Assembly (NCBI RefSeq): GCF_947241705.1
Contig: NC_079258.1
Location: 248,001-312,000, forward strand
Reading direction: 5' to 3'
Source of the DNA: Saccharomyces mikatae IFO 1815
Lineage: Eukaryota > Ascomycota > Saccharomycetes > Saccharomycetales > Saccharomycetaceae
DNA: 64,000 bases
Position 1 is the stretch's first letter, and every line of letters starts with the position of its first letter. A program made the position numbers and the translations under genes. This document shows positions 44,201 through 53,012 of this stretch, piece after piece. The notes beneath the pieces were generated by a model. It was not told the DNA's origin. It worked only from the letters and a program-made list of their open reading frames with translations, and did not search any database.

Positions 44201-44573
44201 ACTGGCTATTGTGGAACAATTGAGATATCCAAATATCCACACCTATTGGTTCAGCTTTGTATTGATGAACATGTTCAAAAGCGAAGAATGGAGTGACCAG
44301 AAGCTTGAAGTTCAGGAACTAATTTTAAGAAACTTTCTGAAAAGAATAATTGTTAACAAACCTCACACGTGGGGTGTATCTGTCTTCTTCACTCAATTGA
44401 TTAATAGCGATGACATCAACCTTTTAGATCTACCCTTTGTACAGAATGTTCCTGAAATAAAGCTTATTTTACAACAGCTAGTCAAATATTCGAAAAAGTA
44501 CACAAATCATGAACAAGATGACAAATCCGCCACCATCGATAGGGGACAAACTCCCCTTCAATCCAACGCATAA
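38256..44573 (+). CDS. CDC39: Cdc39/Not1, CCR4-NOT scaffold
   Basis: 2105 residues (YCR093W, about 2108 in cerevisiae). Almost entirely helical HEAT-type repeats. Two Gln-rich tracts are visible: QQQQTEQQRQILL...QQHQQQ near residues 1008-1050 and QQQQAQLPTQ near 1300. The C-terminal NOT1 domain contains PFAFPGFSFAWVTLLSHR (near residue 1740), the conserved surface for Not2/Not5. Not1 holds Caf1/Ccr4 deadenylase, Not2, Not3/5, Not4 and Dhh1, linking deadenylation, decay and transcription. Essential in yeast. The ATG at 38256 aligns with the cerevisiae start by length. Confidence 0.97.
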   Translation: MLSATHSNLNTASNIQTIKEKQAAQIIIAHISLLLTTLNNNNFESVEREIRHILDKSSVDIYIKVWQRLLTLSSRDILQAGKFLLQENLLHRLLFEFAKDLPTKSTELLQLLKQRTFENQEFLKQTGITLSHFIDLFDKSANKDIIESLDRSSQIENFKAIKMNHTNYLRNFFLQTTPETLEPNLRDLLHSLEGESLNDLLALLLSEILSPGSQSLQNDPTRSWLTPSIVSDATSCGEVIARSISSVKSNQINWNRVFNLMSTKYFLSVPLMPTTASLSCLFAALHDGPVIDEFFSCDWKVIFKLDLAVQLNKWSVQNGCFDLLNVEGTRKVSDSIPNTKQSLLYLSSIASLNLELFLQREELSDSPMLVYFQECFFEDFNYAPEYLLLALIKEMKRFILLIENKTIIDEILITLLVQVHNKSPSSFKDVISTLTDDSKIIEAAKIIINSEDASIANFLKSLLDAGRLESVINKLSFNEAFRILPCARQIGWDGFDTFLKTKISPSNVDVVLETLEAQTKMTDANTQFRSLKTFDLFALRSIIEVLNKCPLDVLQLQRFESLEFSLLIAFPRLINFGFGHDEAILANGDITGINGDIEKEMQNYLQKMYSGELAIKDVIELLRKLRDSDLPRDQEVFTCITHAVIAESSFFQDYPLDALATTSVLFGSMILFQLLRGFVLDVAFRIIMKFAKEPPESKMFKFAVQAIYAFRIRLAEYPQYCKDLLREVPALKSQAQVYQSIVEAATLANAPKERPRPVQEMIPLKFFVVDEVSCQINQDGAPKDIVEKVLFVLNNVTLANLNNKVDELKKNLTPNYFSWFSTYLVTQRAKTEPNYHELYSKVIVAMGSGLLHQFMVNVTLRQLFVLLSAKDEQAIDKRHLKNLASWLGCITLALSKPIKHKNIAFREMLLEAYKEKRLEIVVPFVTKVLQGASESRIFKPPNPWTVGILKLLIELNEKANWKLSLTFEVEVLLKSFNLTTKSFKASNFIDIPESIENLSGALGSITLEQQQTEQQRQILLMQQHQQQMLLYQQRQQQQQQRQQQHHMSANTISDQQTTFGGEGTVSHDNPFNNLLGSTIFVTHPDLKRVFQMALAKSVREILLEVVEKSSGIAVVTTTKIILKDFATEVDESKLKTAAIIMVRHLAQSLARATSIEPLKEGIRSTMQSLAPNLMSLSSSPGEELDTAINENIGIALILIEKASMDKSTQDLADQLMQAIAIRRYHKERRADQPFITQNTNPYSLSLPEPLGLKNAGVTPQQFRVYEEFGKNIPNLDVIPFAGLPAHAPPITQSMNLSQPQQQQAQLPTQLLTAEQIRAQQQQQLQKNRLSQPSQSAQPLGVNAPNQQAGITAVQSDLEQNQRVLVHLMDILVSQIKENAAKNNLAELGDQNQIKTIIFQILSFIAKSAQKDQLALKVSQAVVNSLFATSESPLCREVLSLLLEKLCSLSLVARKDVVWWLVYALDSRKFNVPVIRSLLEVNLIDATELDNVLVTAMKNRMENSTEFAMKLIENSVLSDDSILMRMDFIKTLEHLTSLEDENVKKFMKEFEDTKIMPVKKGTKTSRTEKFYLVFTEWVKLLQRVEKNDVITTVFIKQLVEKGVISDTDNLITFVKSSLELSVSSFKESDPTDEVFIAIDALGSLIVKLLILQDFKDTTRRDYINAIFSVIVLVFAKDHSQEGTTFNERPYFRLFSNILYEWATIRTHNFVRVSDSVTRQELIKFDPVFYNTFSEYLHSLQPFAFPGFSFAWVTLLSHRMLLPVMLRLPKKMGWEKLMLLIIDLFNFLDQYTSKHSVSDAVSVVYKGTLRVILGISNDVPSFLIENHYELMNNLPPTYFQLKNVILSAIPKHMTVPNPYDVDISMENIPSCKELPEVFFDPVIDLHSLKKPVDNYLRIPSNSLLRTILNSVYKDTYDIKKGVGYEFLSVDSKLIRAIVLHVGIEAGIEYKRTSSNAVFNTKSSYYTLLFNLIQNGSIEIKHQIILAIVEQLRYPNIHTYWFSFVLMNMFKSEEWSDQKLEVQELILRNFLKRIIVNKPHTWGVSVFFTQLINSDDINLLDLPFVQNVPEIKLILQQLVKYSKKYTNHEQDDKSATIDRGQTPLQSNA

Positions 44574-44890
44574 AAAAAAACAACTGCATTTACTCATATA
44601 TAACAGTTATCATTTCAAAAAATATTAATACCTGTATAATACTATATTTCAAAGAATACTGTTTCTGTAAAAAGAACAGAAAATTTTTAAATTGCCTTGC
44701 TGATAGATGACTAGTTAAACATCTAGACGTCGTTTTGTGTTACCCGTGGTTTAATTATTGTAAATAATAATAATTTGTATCAACAGTTATTATATGCAGG
44801 AAGAGCTGGCACCTACCTTATGAGCTTGAGGAGGAATAAACAAAGAACTCTCGAGTAGTCAAATACCTAGAATCCTAGAGCAGCCTGCAT
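44574..44890. other. CDC39-CDC50 intergenic region
   Basis: 317 AT-rich bases between tandem genes. They hold the CDC39 terminator and CDC50 promoter; no gene is seen. Confidence 0.5.
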
Positions 44891-46063
44891 ATGGTTTCAT
44901 TATTCAAAGGGAGTAAAGTTCCACTCACGAAAGAGGGACCTACGTCTAAGAAGCCTCCGAATACAGCATTTAGACAGCAAAGACTAAAGGCATGGCAACC
45001 TATACTATCACCTCAAAGCGTGCTTCCGTTGTTGATATTTGTCGCATGTATCTTCACTCCTATTGGGATTGGGCTTATTGTGAGCGCTACTAAGGTACAA
45101 GATCTAACAATTGACTATAGTCATTGTGATACTAAGGCCTCCACAACTGATTTTGCTGATATACCAAAAAAATACATTAAACATCACTTCAAGAATAAAC
45201 TTGAAAATAAACCACAATGGAAGCTTACTGAAGACGAAAGTGGAGAAATGTCATGTGAACTTCGGTTCGAAATCCCAAACTACATCAAGAAATCTGTTTT
45301 TGTATATTATAAGTTGACCAATTTCTATCAAAATCATCGCAGGTATGTTCAATCATTTGATACAAAGCAAATTTTAGGGGAGCCTATTAAGTTAGATGAC
45401 TTGGATACAAGTTGTAGTCCTATAAGGAGTAGGGAGGATAAAATAATATATCCCTGTGGGTTGATTGCTAATTCTATGTTCAATGATACATTCTCTCAAA
45501 TTTTAAGTGGTGTTGACGATACAGAAGACTACCATTTGACGAACAAGGATATATCGTGGAGTATAGATCGTCACAGATTTAAAGTTACCAAGTATAATGC
45601 TAGTGAAATTGTTCCACCACCAAACTGGATGAAGAAGTATCCCGAAGGATATACTGATGATAATATTCCTAATATTCATACTTGGGAAGAATTCCAAGTA
45701 TGGATGAGGACTGCAGCGTTCCCCAAGTTTTACAAGCTAGCGTTGAAAAACGAATCTGCTCCTTTGCCAAAGGGTAAGTATCAAATGAATATTGAATTAA
45801 ATTATCCAATCTCACTATTTGGTGGCACAAAATCGTTTGTATTAACCACAAATGGTGCTATCGGTGGAAGAAATATGTCACTTGGTGTATTATATCTGAT
45901 TGTCGCAGGGATTTGCGCTTTATTTGGTATTGCATTTTTGGTCAAATTGATCTTCCAACCGAGAGCTATGGGTGACCACACTTATTTAAATTTTGATGAT
46001 GAAGCAAATGAGGATGATGAGAATACACACTCAGAAAATGCCACATTGAGAGAAATTTTATAA
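44891..46063 (+). CDS. CDC50: Cdc50, beta-subunit of the Drs2 phospholipid flippase
   Basis: 390 residues, one short of the cerevisiae protein (YCR094W). The family plan is clear: cytosolic N-tail, TM1 (about 46-68, [20 protein letters not shown]), a large luminal domain with several Cys and N-glycosylation sites, then TM2 (about 330-350, [20 protein letters not shown]) and an acidic tail. The conserved PPxWxKKYP motif appears as [13 protein letters not shown]. Cdc50 escorts Drs2 from the ER and supports its phosphatidylserine flipping at the trans-Golgi. Confidence 0.96.
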   Translation: MVSLFKGSKVPLTKEGPTSKKPPNTAFRQQRLKAWQPILSPQSVLPLLIFVACIFTPIGIGLIVSATKVQDLTIDYSHCDTKASTTDFADIPKKYIKHHFKNKLENKPQWKLTEDESGEMSCELRFEIPNYIKKSVFVYYKLTNFYQNHRRYVQSFDTKQILGEPIKLDDLDTSCSPIRSREDKIIYPCGLIANSMFNDTFSQILSGVDDTEDYHLTNKDISWSIDRHRFKVTKYNASEIVPPPNWMKKYPEGYTDDNIPNIHTWEEFQVWMRTAAFPKFYKLALKNESAPLPKGKYQMNIELNYPISLFGGTKSFVLTTNGAIGGRNMSLGVLYLIVAGICALFGIAFLVKLIFQPRAMGDHTYLNFDDEANEDDENTHSENATLREIL

Positions 46064-46299
46064 ATGCGAGAAATTTACCTTCAATGCTTTTTGCCTTTGT
46101 TTACAAATAAACAAACAAACAAAACTTGTTGACTTTTTCAAACGTAAACAAGAGACTAAAATAGAGCATGCTTTACCCTCTTGAGGAATGAAACGACAAA
46201 GAACTCACAAATTTGCTATTCTATTAGAAGATGAAAATGATAGAGGAAATTAAAAATTTATCATGAATTCGTCAATGGATGTATGTAAATAAAAAAAAA

Positions 46300-47394
46300 C
46301 TACGTAAAGATATGTTCCCTATAAAAGTGATGTTCTTCCGGAACGTTCTCCTTCTCCCATAAATCTCTTTGAAACTTAAACCAACCTGGTAGTTCAGAAT
46401 CAGTGGGTATTCTTATTTTTACATTGTCTTTCCCCAGTGCTTTATAATAGCCATACTCTCCGTTTTCTTTCTTGTTGAATGCTAATCTATACCGATGGCC
46501 AAAAATTCCAAGGTCGGAAGAAGTTCTCTTCAAATCACCACCTAAGACACCATTTACTTGTAATACTTTGTTATTTTTCACCTTAGTTTCAATTTGGTTT
46601 ATTAACGTTAAAAGACGTTGGGGTACTTCTGGCTCCTTGCTAAGATCATCTTCATTTACTTTAACTAATTTGCCAGAGTTGCCCTTATACTCTATCGAGT
46701 GTATTCTATTATTTTCAAGGGAAAGCTTCTTATTGTTATTATTAATAATTGTCTTGTCATCCTTTTCTTGTTCTATGTTAATACTAATTACTTCTAAAAA
46801 TGTTTCTGCAAAATAATTTCTATTCTTACCGGAAAATAATCTGTACTCATTTATGATTGATGCAATATTCCATTTCTGAATTTTTCGAAGTATACCAATA
46901 ACCAGTGCAGTTTTATCTACCAATAAAACATTGTAATTATCCACATTTAACAAAGTCTTGAAAGTTCTCTTTAAACACGTGCTTTTAATCAGCATTAAAT
47001 CATCGTTGTCAGTTAAATGATAAGAAATTTCCTCCTGTATCACAGGTTCTGTTATTATGGAATTTTGTGATGCATTTAGCGTATGTTTTTTTATTTTTTT
47101 TTCATCCTGCAATGATAATGTACTATTATTGTTGGAATATAAACTGCCGTTGGATACAGAAGAACTCTTAACTGGAACTGCCGCAGCTGAGAAATCAGAC
47201 ATCCTCAAAACAATCCATTTTATAGATGACCTTGTAAAGAAATCCTTAAAAAATTTTGAGGGTTCTTGACCTCCTATAAATATAACAGTCTTTAGATTAA
47301 GAGTCTCCAGAAACGATAAGTTCAATGTTTCCACTTTAGAACATCTATAAATTCCCTCTTCAGCGATGCCAAAGTTAGCAGGAGGAACCAACAT
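46300..47394 (-). CDS. OCA4: Oca4, protein-tyrosine-phosphatase-like protein
   Basis: 364 residues from the ATG at 47394 (MLVPPANFGIAEEGIYRC), matching YCR095C. It is in the Siw14/Oca1 atypical dual-specificity phosphatase family: PANFGIVEEGIYRC-type start, IKWIVLRMSD, and the C-terminal YREHIFT. The position of the catalytic HCxxxxxR loop reads LLVDKTALVIGILRK, without the active-site Cys, so Oca4 looks catalytically dead, as known for Oca4-type members. A variable Ser/Asn-rich insert lies at about 78-125. Oca proteins form a complex tied to inositol-pyrophosphate control, oxidant-induced arrest and prion phenotypes. Confidence 0.94.
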   Translation of the reverse strand: MLVPPANFGIAEEGIYRCSKVETLNLSFLETLNLKTVIFIGGQEPSKFFKDFFTRSSIKWIVLRMSDFSAAAVPVKSSSVSNGSLYSNNNSTLSLQDEKKIKKHTLNASQNSIITEPVIQEEISYHLTDNDDLMLIKSTCLKRTFKTLLNVDNYNVLLVDKTALVIGILRKIQKWNIASIINEYRLFSGKNRNYFAETFLEVISINIEQEKDDKTIINNNNKKLSLENNRIHSIEYKGNSGKLVKVNEDDLSKEPEVPQRLLTLINQIETKVKNNKVLQVNGVLGGDLKRTSSDLGIFGHRYRLAFNKKENGEYGYYKALGKDNVKIRIPTDSELPGWFKFQRDLWEKENVPEEHHFYREHIFT

Positions 47395-50300
47395 CTTCAA
47401 TTTACTTTCCAAAAAACACCAGTACCGTAGACTTCTCTTTCCTCATGAAAATATCGGCTAAACATGATTAAATCTCACAATAAGATGTGGATGTATTATA
47501 CTGCCTAGCTTTCTGCATTAATTTTCAAAAAACCTCCGCGAAAATGAATCACGATATTTATTACCCGGACTTATCAGAAGAGTATAGCAATGTATTCTGC
47601 TTGTGCTATCGCTACGAAGGCATATATTTCAAGAGAAACGATGAATAACTTTAGTGTTGATGTGTACTCATATAGACCTCCATGGGTACAGATATCACTG
47701 AACTCCATGATCTCTCCATATTTTTACTGGAGTGAGTTGCTTTTACTTCTTTAGTGGCGATTGCCTAGACGCAATGGTCAAGCTTACACAATGGGCTTCT
47801 GAATGACAGTTCCAACTGATTTGTTTTGAACAGTATCGCCTGGGCAAGGATGTGAGCAGTGTGTACACGTAAAGCTCTCTTTCAAACTGCCGTCTCTACA
47901 ATTCGTTCTTTGATCTTCGGCAGATGATATCATATGTGCCTTTCTATGCATCATTATGAGAGAGGTAAATAATTTCTATAGAGACGATGGTTATGGGCGC
48001 AAGATGTTGTACATAAGAATATGATATATGAGACAAAAAATCAGTGTTTGACGATTCTTTTGAGGAGCAACAGTTGATAAGGAAGTTCTTATGAGTGAAT
48101 CAAATTTTTAATCATCTACTTTGAGATTTCTGAACACATTCTTTTCTTCCAGTAGTTAAAAGTAAGTCATAATCAAAGCAATAACCCATAGAACAAAGTA
48201 AATTGTCAAAGTAACTCCAATGTTCTTCTCGTGTCTTCATAACTACCATTCCAGCTGGCTCAATCTGACGAAAAATGAACTTGGTGGGATTATGTGCCTA
48301 CGTCTCAAATATCAGAGCTCACTTGGAGTATTATTATACTTTGCAAGCCATCCATCCAACTGAAAATTTTGGAACTGTTTTCACTACGGTCGCTTCACTA
48401 GTTTGATCACAAGTGTTCTGTGTTGTTCCAGAAGAACAAGGTTAGCTTTTTTCTGGGCTCCATCAAAGAAATATATCTACACTATTGCAAACTAGAAACA
48501 AACGCCTTTTGCAAAAAAACTTTATAAAATTAGGAACTTTTAGGGTATGAGTGATTATCCATAGTATAGACAAAAGCTATACATATTATAATATCATAGC
48601 CTTATAAGTTAACCACGTGGTTTCATAGATTTAGAGACTACACTGTTGAATATTTTACTGTTTCTTTTTTCTTTTCTCATACTTTCAACGAATCCAATAG
48701 AATTCACTGCTGAAACTCATAGGATTTATCATCTTTTAGTATCATTTCAAAATAAATTCAATGGTTTTATAATCCGAAAAGACATAAACACCGGTGGCTT
48801 GCAGGTTCTTTTACGTACTTTGCGTAAGAAATTCTTTCCGCTCCGCCTTTGAACGTCTATAAATAATAAACAGAGTTCGCGACGCCAGAACAGAATTAAT
48901 AAAACTTGTTCCATCTCCTTCTACCTCATATCATATAAGTTTGAGCGTTTTAACAAAAGCTACTGGTTTATTATACGGCTCATTCTCAGGTTGTATTTTT
49001 TATTTTTTCAATATAAGTAGAAACTGCCCTTTGTCAAGTTTTTCTTCACCTAAGATCAGATCAGATGTGAGAAGCAAAGACAAAAGTCTTGAAGGATATA
49101 TACAGTTTCATGCCTCTTCGAAACCATTAAATAGTTCGGGCGCAAATACTTAACAGTATTGACTTCACTTCATCTTTTCAAGATGTTTTCTTTTTTTATG
49201 GATCAGCTGTTTAAAAGAAAGAAAACAATAAATCTACACAAGATACTGTAGCTATCATGTCTGGCTCTTTAATGTATGACATTTTCAGTTTTAGAATGTT
49301 TAGTTGATACGTTGATACTTTTAGTAGTATTAATGTAACAGTATTTCAGTGAAATCCAAAACAAGTCACTCTTCGATTAATGGACCGTCGAAAAAAAAAC
49401 TTAATGAGATGTAAGTATTACTCATTATCCCCATACTATATCAATTCGTGTTACCAATCAAAAATTTGATGTTCTTCTTGTCTTCACAATTTAAAAATTA
49501 GTTTGTATATTGTTTTTAATTTTTATAAAGGAAACACTATATTCCTATTTTCAACACCAGCTGGAGTTTAACATGCCTCTCCTTATCCTTTGATTTTACT
49601 TTTATCATATAAAGATGGCAGTTTAGATTTTTCATGGTGATATGTATGTTCTAAAAAAGGATCAAAAGAATCACTACAATAAATAAGGTTTATGTTTACT
49701 TTTTTATTGAGACAATATTTTTTCAATTAGATCCTTGTAGTGTAAAAGTAGCAATAACCATTTAGCATGGATGGATATTAAATTTCCACCACATTCAGAG
49801 ATGACCAATGTTGATGCTCAATTATCAAAATTAATGCTATAAATCCAACTATTGGTCACAATGTTAATAGAAATAATAACTTAGTCACATATTGAATAAC
49901 TTAATACAGCTCCAAATTTGCACGTAAAATCCTTCTGTGTGGTGTTTTTTTTTTTTTGATTAAATTGTGGTATGAACAGAGGGAAATTGAAACGCTTCTA
50001 TGCATCATATAACTGAAAAATATAATATCATTTTGAAATTGCTATTCTTTTTCAAGTTTCCCAAAGATTTACTAGTGAAATTTAATAATTGATGAATATC
50101 TCCTGATAAATAATCATCTTATTTGAAGGGAAAATATTATTGTTATACCAATCAAGAACTAAATGAACAAATAAACTTTACTATACATTCAAAAAAAATC
50201 TGACATAAGTTTTTGACGGAAAAAAACTGCAACCTAGTTATATTTCATACTGTAGTAAAATATATGACTTTTCTGTTGACGTAAGGCATTGCAATCTAGC

Positions 50301-50900
50301 TTATTAGTCATAATGTAGTATGATTATTGGACATTCTTATATATTATTATAAAAGTAACATACATATCATTGTATCCTCTTGATGAGATACAATCCATTC
50401 TTATATGTAATATGTACTATTGTCTTATTACTGCACCCCTTTTGACTAATAGCGATTAGTCATCTCGTGAATAATTATAAATTAGTCATACTTCTTTAAT
50501 TAGCATATTTTAACATTTCCTTACAAGATATTTAGAAGATATTTACATAAGATTGCTAGTATTCATGCGTGAGGCCAATTTATTTCTCATCTCTCTCTCC
50601 GATAATATATAACTTTAATAATATTAAAAGATTACTTATTATGTGTAATGGTAAGATTATTATAAATGCTCATAGCACCATGAAAACATTGTATACAAAT
50701 ACATTTAAAATTTGAGAACCTATTCTTGTACTATGTAAATACACACATAATTATTATCATCAATATCATTTGAAAGTAACTATAACCGTTTTTGATTATG
50801 AGGTAATTATTTACAAAAAATAGCACTTTATACAAGAGTATATTGTCACACCTAATAAATTTTGACGAAAATCTCTAATAATAGAAAACAACTTACATCC
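47395..50900. other. AT-rich gene desert left of HMR
   Basis: About 3.5 kb without a convincing long gene. Two longer open frames (48646-48852 and 48941-49153) begin at TTG, not ATG, and I do not call them. One possible 56-codon ORF lies at 47784-47954. The right two-thirds, 49.3-50.9 kb, is very AT-rich with short A and T runs. This is the expected flank of the HMR-E silencer. Confidence 0.6.
47784..47954 (-). CDS. Possible small Cys-rich ORF, unrecognised
   Basis: An ATG-initiated frame of 56 codons. The product begins MMHRKAHMISSAEDQRTN and contains a compact cluster FTCTHCSHPCPGD (three Cys in eight residues, plus one upstream at CRDG). I do not recognise it. No promoter signals are distinctive. 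It stands in a region otherwise void of genes; it could be a lineage-specific gene, a remnant of a longer one, or chance. Conservation of the frame in sister species would decide. Confidence 0.25.
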   Translation of the reverse strand: MMHRKAHMISSAEDQRTNCRDGSLKESFTCTHCSHPCPGDTVQNKSVGTVIQKPIV

Positions 50901-50919
50901 TGAGAGAACGGCAAAATGA

Positions 50920-50991
50920 AAACCCATCAATCTCTAATAAGAATAGAGAAGAAAGTTTTTCGTCACATTTTACTCTAGATCATTATACACG
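50920..50991 (+). promoter_or_regulatory. Candidate HMR-E silencer: Rap1 and Abf1 sites
   Basis: AAACCCATCAATC at 50920-50932 differs at one place from the Rap1 site of cerevisiae HMR-E (AAACCCATCAACC, from memory). ATCATTATACACG at 50979-50991 is a full match to the Abf1 consensus RTCAYNNNNNACG. The sites lie about 310 and 240 bases from the end of the a2 gene, on the centromere-proximal side where HMR-E belongs. I could not find a strong ORC site beside them; the best is a 9-of-11 match at 50730-50740. Confidence 0.75.
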
Positions 50992-51084
50992 ATTATATGA
51001 TTATCATTGTCATAAGAGCATATAAGAGAAGGTTCAATAATTTTTAATACATTATAATATAAGCTAGACCGTATTTCTCTACGA

Positions 51085-51788
51085 GAAAATTGTTTAAAAA
51101 GGTAGGCGAGGACATTATCTATCAGTACAAACATCTTAGTAGTGTCTGAGGAGAGGGTTGATTGTTTATGTATTTTTGCGAAATATATATATATATTCTA
51201 CACAGATATATACATATTTGTTTTTCGGGCTCATTCTTTCTTCTTTGCCAGAGGCTCACCGCTCAAGAGGTCCGCTAATTCTGGAGCGATTGTTATTGTT
51301 TTTTCTTTTCTTCTTCTATTCGAAACCCAGTTTTTGATTTGAATGCGAGATAAACTGGTATTCTTCATTAGATTCTCTAGGCCCTTGGTATCTAGATATG
51401 GGTTCTCGATGTTCTTTGCAAACCAACTTTCTAGTATTCGGACATTTTCTTTTGTAAACCGGTGTCCTCTGTAAGGTTTAGTACTTTTGTTTATCATATC
51501 TTGAGTTACCACATTAAATACCAACCCATCCGCCGATTTATTTTTCTGTGTAAGTTGATAATTACTTCTATCGTTTTCTATGCTGCGCATTTCTTTGAGT
51601 AATACAGTAATGGTAGTAGTGAGTTGAGATGTTGTTTGCAACAACTTCTTCTCCTCATCACTAATCTTACGGTTTTTGTTGGCCCTAGATAAGAATCCTA
51701 ATATATCCCTTAATTCAACTTCTTCTTCTGTTGTTACACTCTCTGGTAACTTAGGTAAATTACAGCAAATAGAAAAGAGCTTTTTATT
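51085..51788. repeat. HMR X segment (shared with MAT and HML)
   Basis: The right border is placed where the frame turns from Ya-specific codons to [14 protein letters not shown], shared with alpha2 of MATalpha. The left border assumes the standard 704-base X. It includes the a2 ORF and the conserved GAGGAGAGGGTTGATTG near 51146. Confidence 0.8.
51231..51590 (-). CDS. HMRA2: Silent mating-type protein a2 at HMR
   Basis: 119 residues from the ATG at 51590 ([18 protein letters not shown]), the usual a2 length (YCR096C), identical to the C-terminal part of alpha2 as I recall it. It includes the homeodomain with the recognition helix [11 protein letters not shown]. The frame is open for 127 codons further upstream because the X segment encodes the alpha2 N-terminal part; at an a cassette no useful start lies there. 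In the family a2 has no assigned role, as a-cells do not need it. It lies within the X segment and is transcribed divergently from a1 out of Ya. Confidence 0.93.
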
Positions 51789-52429
51789 CTTGATTTTGTT
51801 CTTTCGGGAAAACTTTATAAAACATCCAAAAAGGAAAAGTGAAACAATACATCTCCTTGAATCAAAGAAAAGCAAGAAGACCAACATGGATGATATTTGT
51901 AGTATAGCTGAAAACATAAACAAAACTCTGTTTAATATTCTAGGTACTGAGATTGATGAAATCAATCTCAATACTAATAACCTTTATAATGTATGTTCTC
52001 ATTTCAAAGATAGTGTTTGAATTATTTTACTAACAATAGTTTAGTTTATAATGGAAAGTAATTTGACCAAAGTAGAACAACACACGTTGCACAAGAATAT
52101 TTCTAGCAACAGGTTAGAAATATATCACGACATCAAAAGAGAAAAGAATCCAAAAGGAAAATCATCAATATCACCCCAAGCACGGGCATTTTTAGAACAG
52201 GTTTTTAGAAGAAAACAGAGTCTAAATTCCAAAGAAAAAGAAGAAGTTGCAAAGAAATGTGGTATTACTCCACTTCAAGTAAGAGTTTGGGTATGTATCA
52301 TGAGAATAAAAATCTAATATATCATATACTAACAATTTGTAGTTCATAAATAAACGTATGAGATCTAAATAAATTCGTTTTCAATGATTAAAATTGCATA
52401 GTTGGATTTTTCTTCTAGCTTCAGCTTTC
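51789..52429. other. HMR Ya segment (mating-type a specific)
   Basis: 641 bases between the X border and the HO cleavage region, agreeing with the known Ya length of about 642. It contains the whole a1 gene and the shared promoter region. This identifies the cassette as a, the ancestral state of HMR. Confidence 0.85.
51886..52372 (+). CDS. HMRA1: Silent mating-type protein a1 at HMR (two introns)
   Basis: Three exons, 51886-51990, 52045-52290 and 52343-52372, encode 126 residues, the exact cerevisiae length (YCR097W). Intron 1 is 54 bases (51991-52044) and intron 2 is 52 (52291-52342); both have GTATGT 5' sites, TACTAAC branch points and an AG end (TTTAG and GTAG). The homeodomain runs from about residue 70; its third helix [13 protein letters not shown] is split by intron 2. 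a1 pairs with alpha2 in diploids to repress haploid genes and RME1. By eye, about six residues differ from cerevisiae a1 (for example I7, K13). The copy is silenced by HMR-E and HMR-I. Confidence 0.96.
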
Positions 52430-52442
52430 CGCAACAGTATAA
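52419..52442 (+). promoter_or_regulatory. HO endonuclease recognition site at the Ya/Z1 junction
   Basis: CTTCAGCTTTCCGCAACAGT followed by ATA matches the known 24-base HO site around the Y/Z junction, cut inside CGCAACAGTA. At HMR the site is protected by silent chromatin. It defines the start of Z1. Confidence 0.88.
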
Positions 52443-52668
52443 TTTTATAAACCCTGGTTTTGGTTTTGTAGAGTGGTTGACGAATAATTATGCTGAAGTA
52501 CGTGGTGACGGATATTGGGAAGATGTGTTTGTACATTTGGCCTTATAGAGTGTGGTCGTGGCGGAGGTTGTTTATCTTTCGAGTACTGAATGTTGTCAGT
52601 ATAGCTATCCTATTTGAAAATCCCCGTTGCCTTGGTCTTGTTCCCAATGTTTGTTTATATACTCATAT
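52430..52668. repeat. HMR Z1 segment (shared with MAT and HML)
   Basis: Begins at CGCAACAGTATAATTTTATA and keeps the characteristic GGTTGACGAATAATTATG and CTTGGTCTTGTTCCC stretches. The right end uses the standard 239-base length. A 64-codon open frame here is not called; it is Z1 DNA. Confidence 0.8.
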
Positions 52669-52862
52669 TGCTATGTGTTTATAGGAATGTGATTTTTTAT
52701 ATAATAAACAATAGAAACATCTTTTTTATAATTTCGTACTAATATATTGAATACATTTTTACATAAAAGATTTTAACTCTAGTCAAATGGATAGGTTCTC
52801 TAGAATATATGTATTCTATACTATCCTTAACGTTCCGTTTTTAGATAATACATCACACTTTC

Positions 52863-52897
52863 CGTATTTAGTGATCTTTGTTTTATTATATTTTGTT
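52863..52897 (+). promoter_or_regulatory. Candidate HMR-I silencer: Abf1 site and ARS core
   Basis: CGTATTTAGTGAT (52863-52875) is a full match to the reverse Abf1 consensus CGTNNNNNRYGAY. Eight bases on, TATTATATTTT (52884-52894) matches the ARS consensus WTTTAYRTTTW at 10 of 11 positions, followed by the extended GTT. HMR-I of cerevisiae has the same pair of elements on this side of the cassette. ORC and Abf1 binding are inferred. Confidence 0.7.
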
Positions 52898-53012
52898 TTG
52901 ATTTTCTAACTTTAAAAAGTAAATATCTAAATGAAAAAAATCAGAAAAAAAATGTTGGAAGATTAACTAGGAATTTTAATATATAATTGTTGGAATGAAA
53001 ACTTCAAGTATA

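Noticed and set aside
48646-48852. 68-codon frame with a hydrophobic start (reads like a signal peptide)
   Set aside because: It starts at TTG, not ATG, lies in AT-rich DNA and shows no family resemblance.
48941-49153. 70-codon frame near a TATAAATAA at 48857
   Set aside because: Also TTG-initiated and without recognisable motifs; the TATA-like sequence alone is weak evidence.
50730-50740. Possible ARS core for HMR-E (ACTATGTAAAT, reverse)
   Set aside because: Only 9 of 11 positions match and it is 180 bases from the Rap1 site; in such AT-rich DNA matches of this quality are common.
52490-52684. 64-codon ORF right of a1
   Set aside because: It is Z1 segment DNA common to MAT, HML and HMR; conservation is explained by cassette homology, not by coding.
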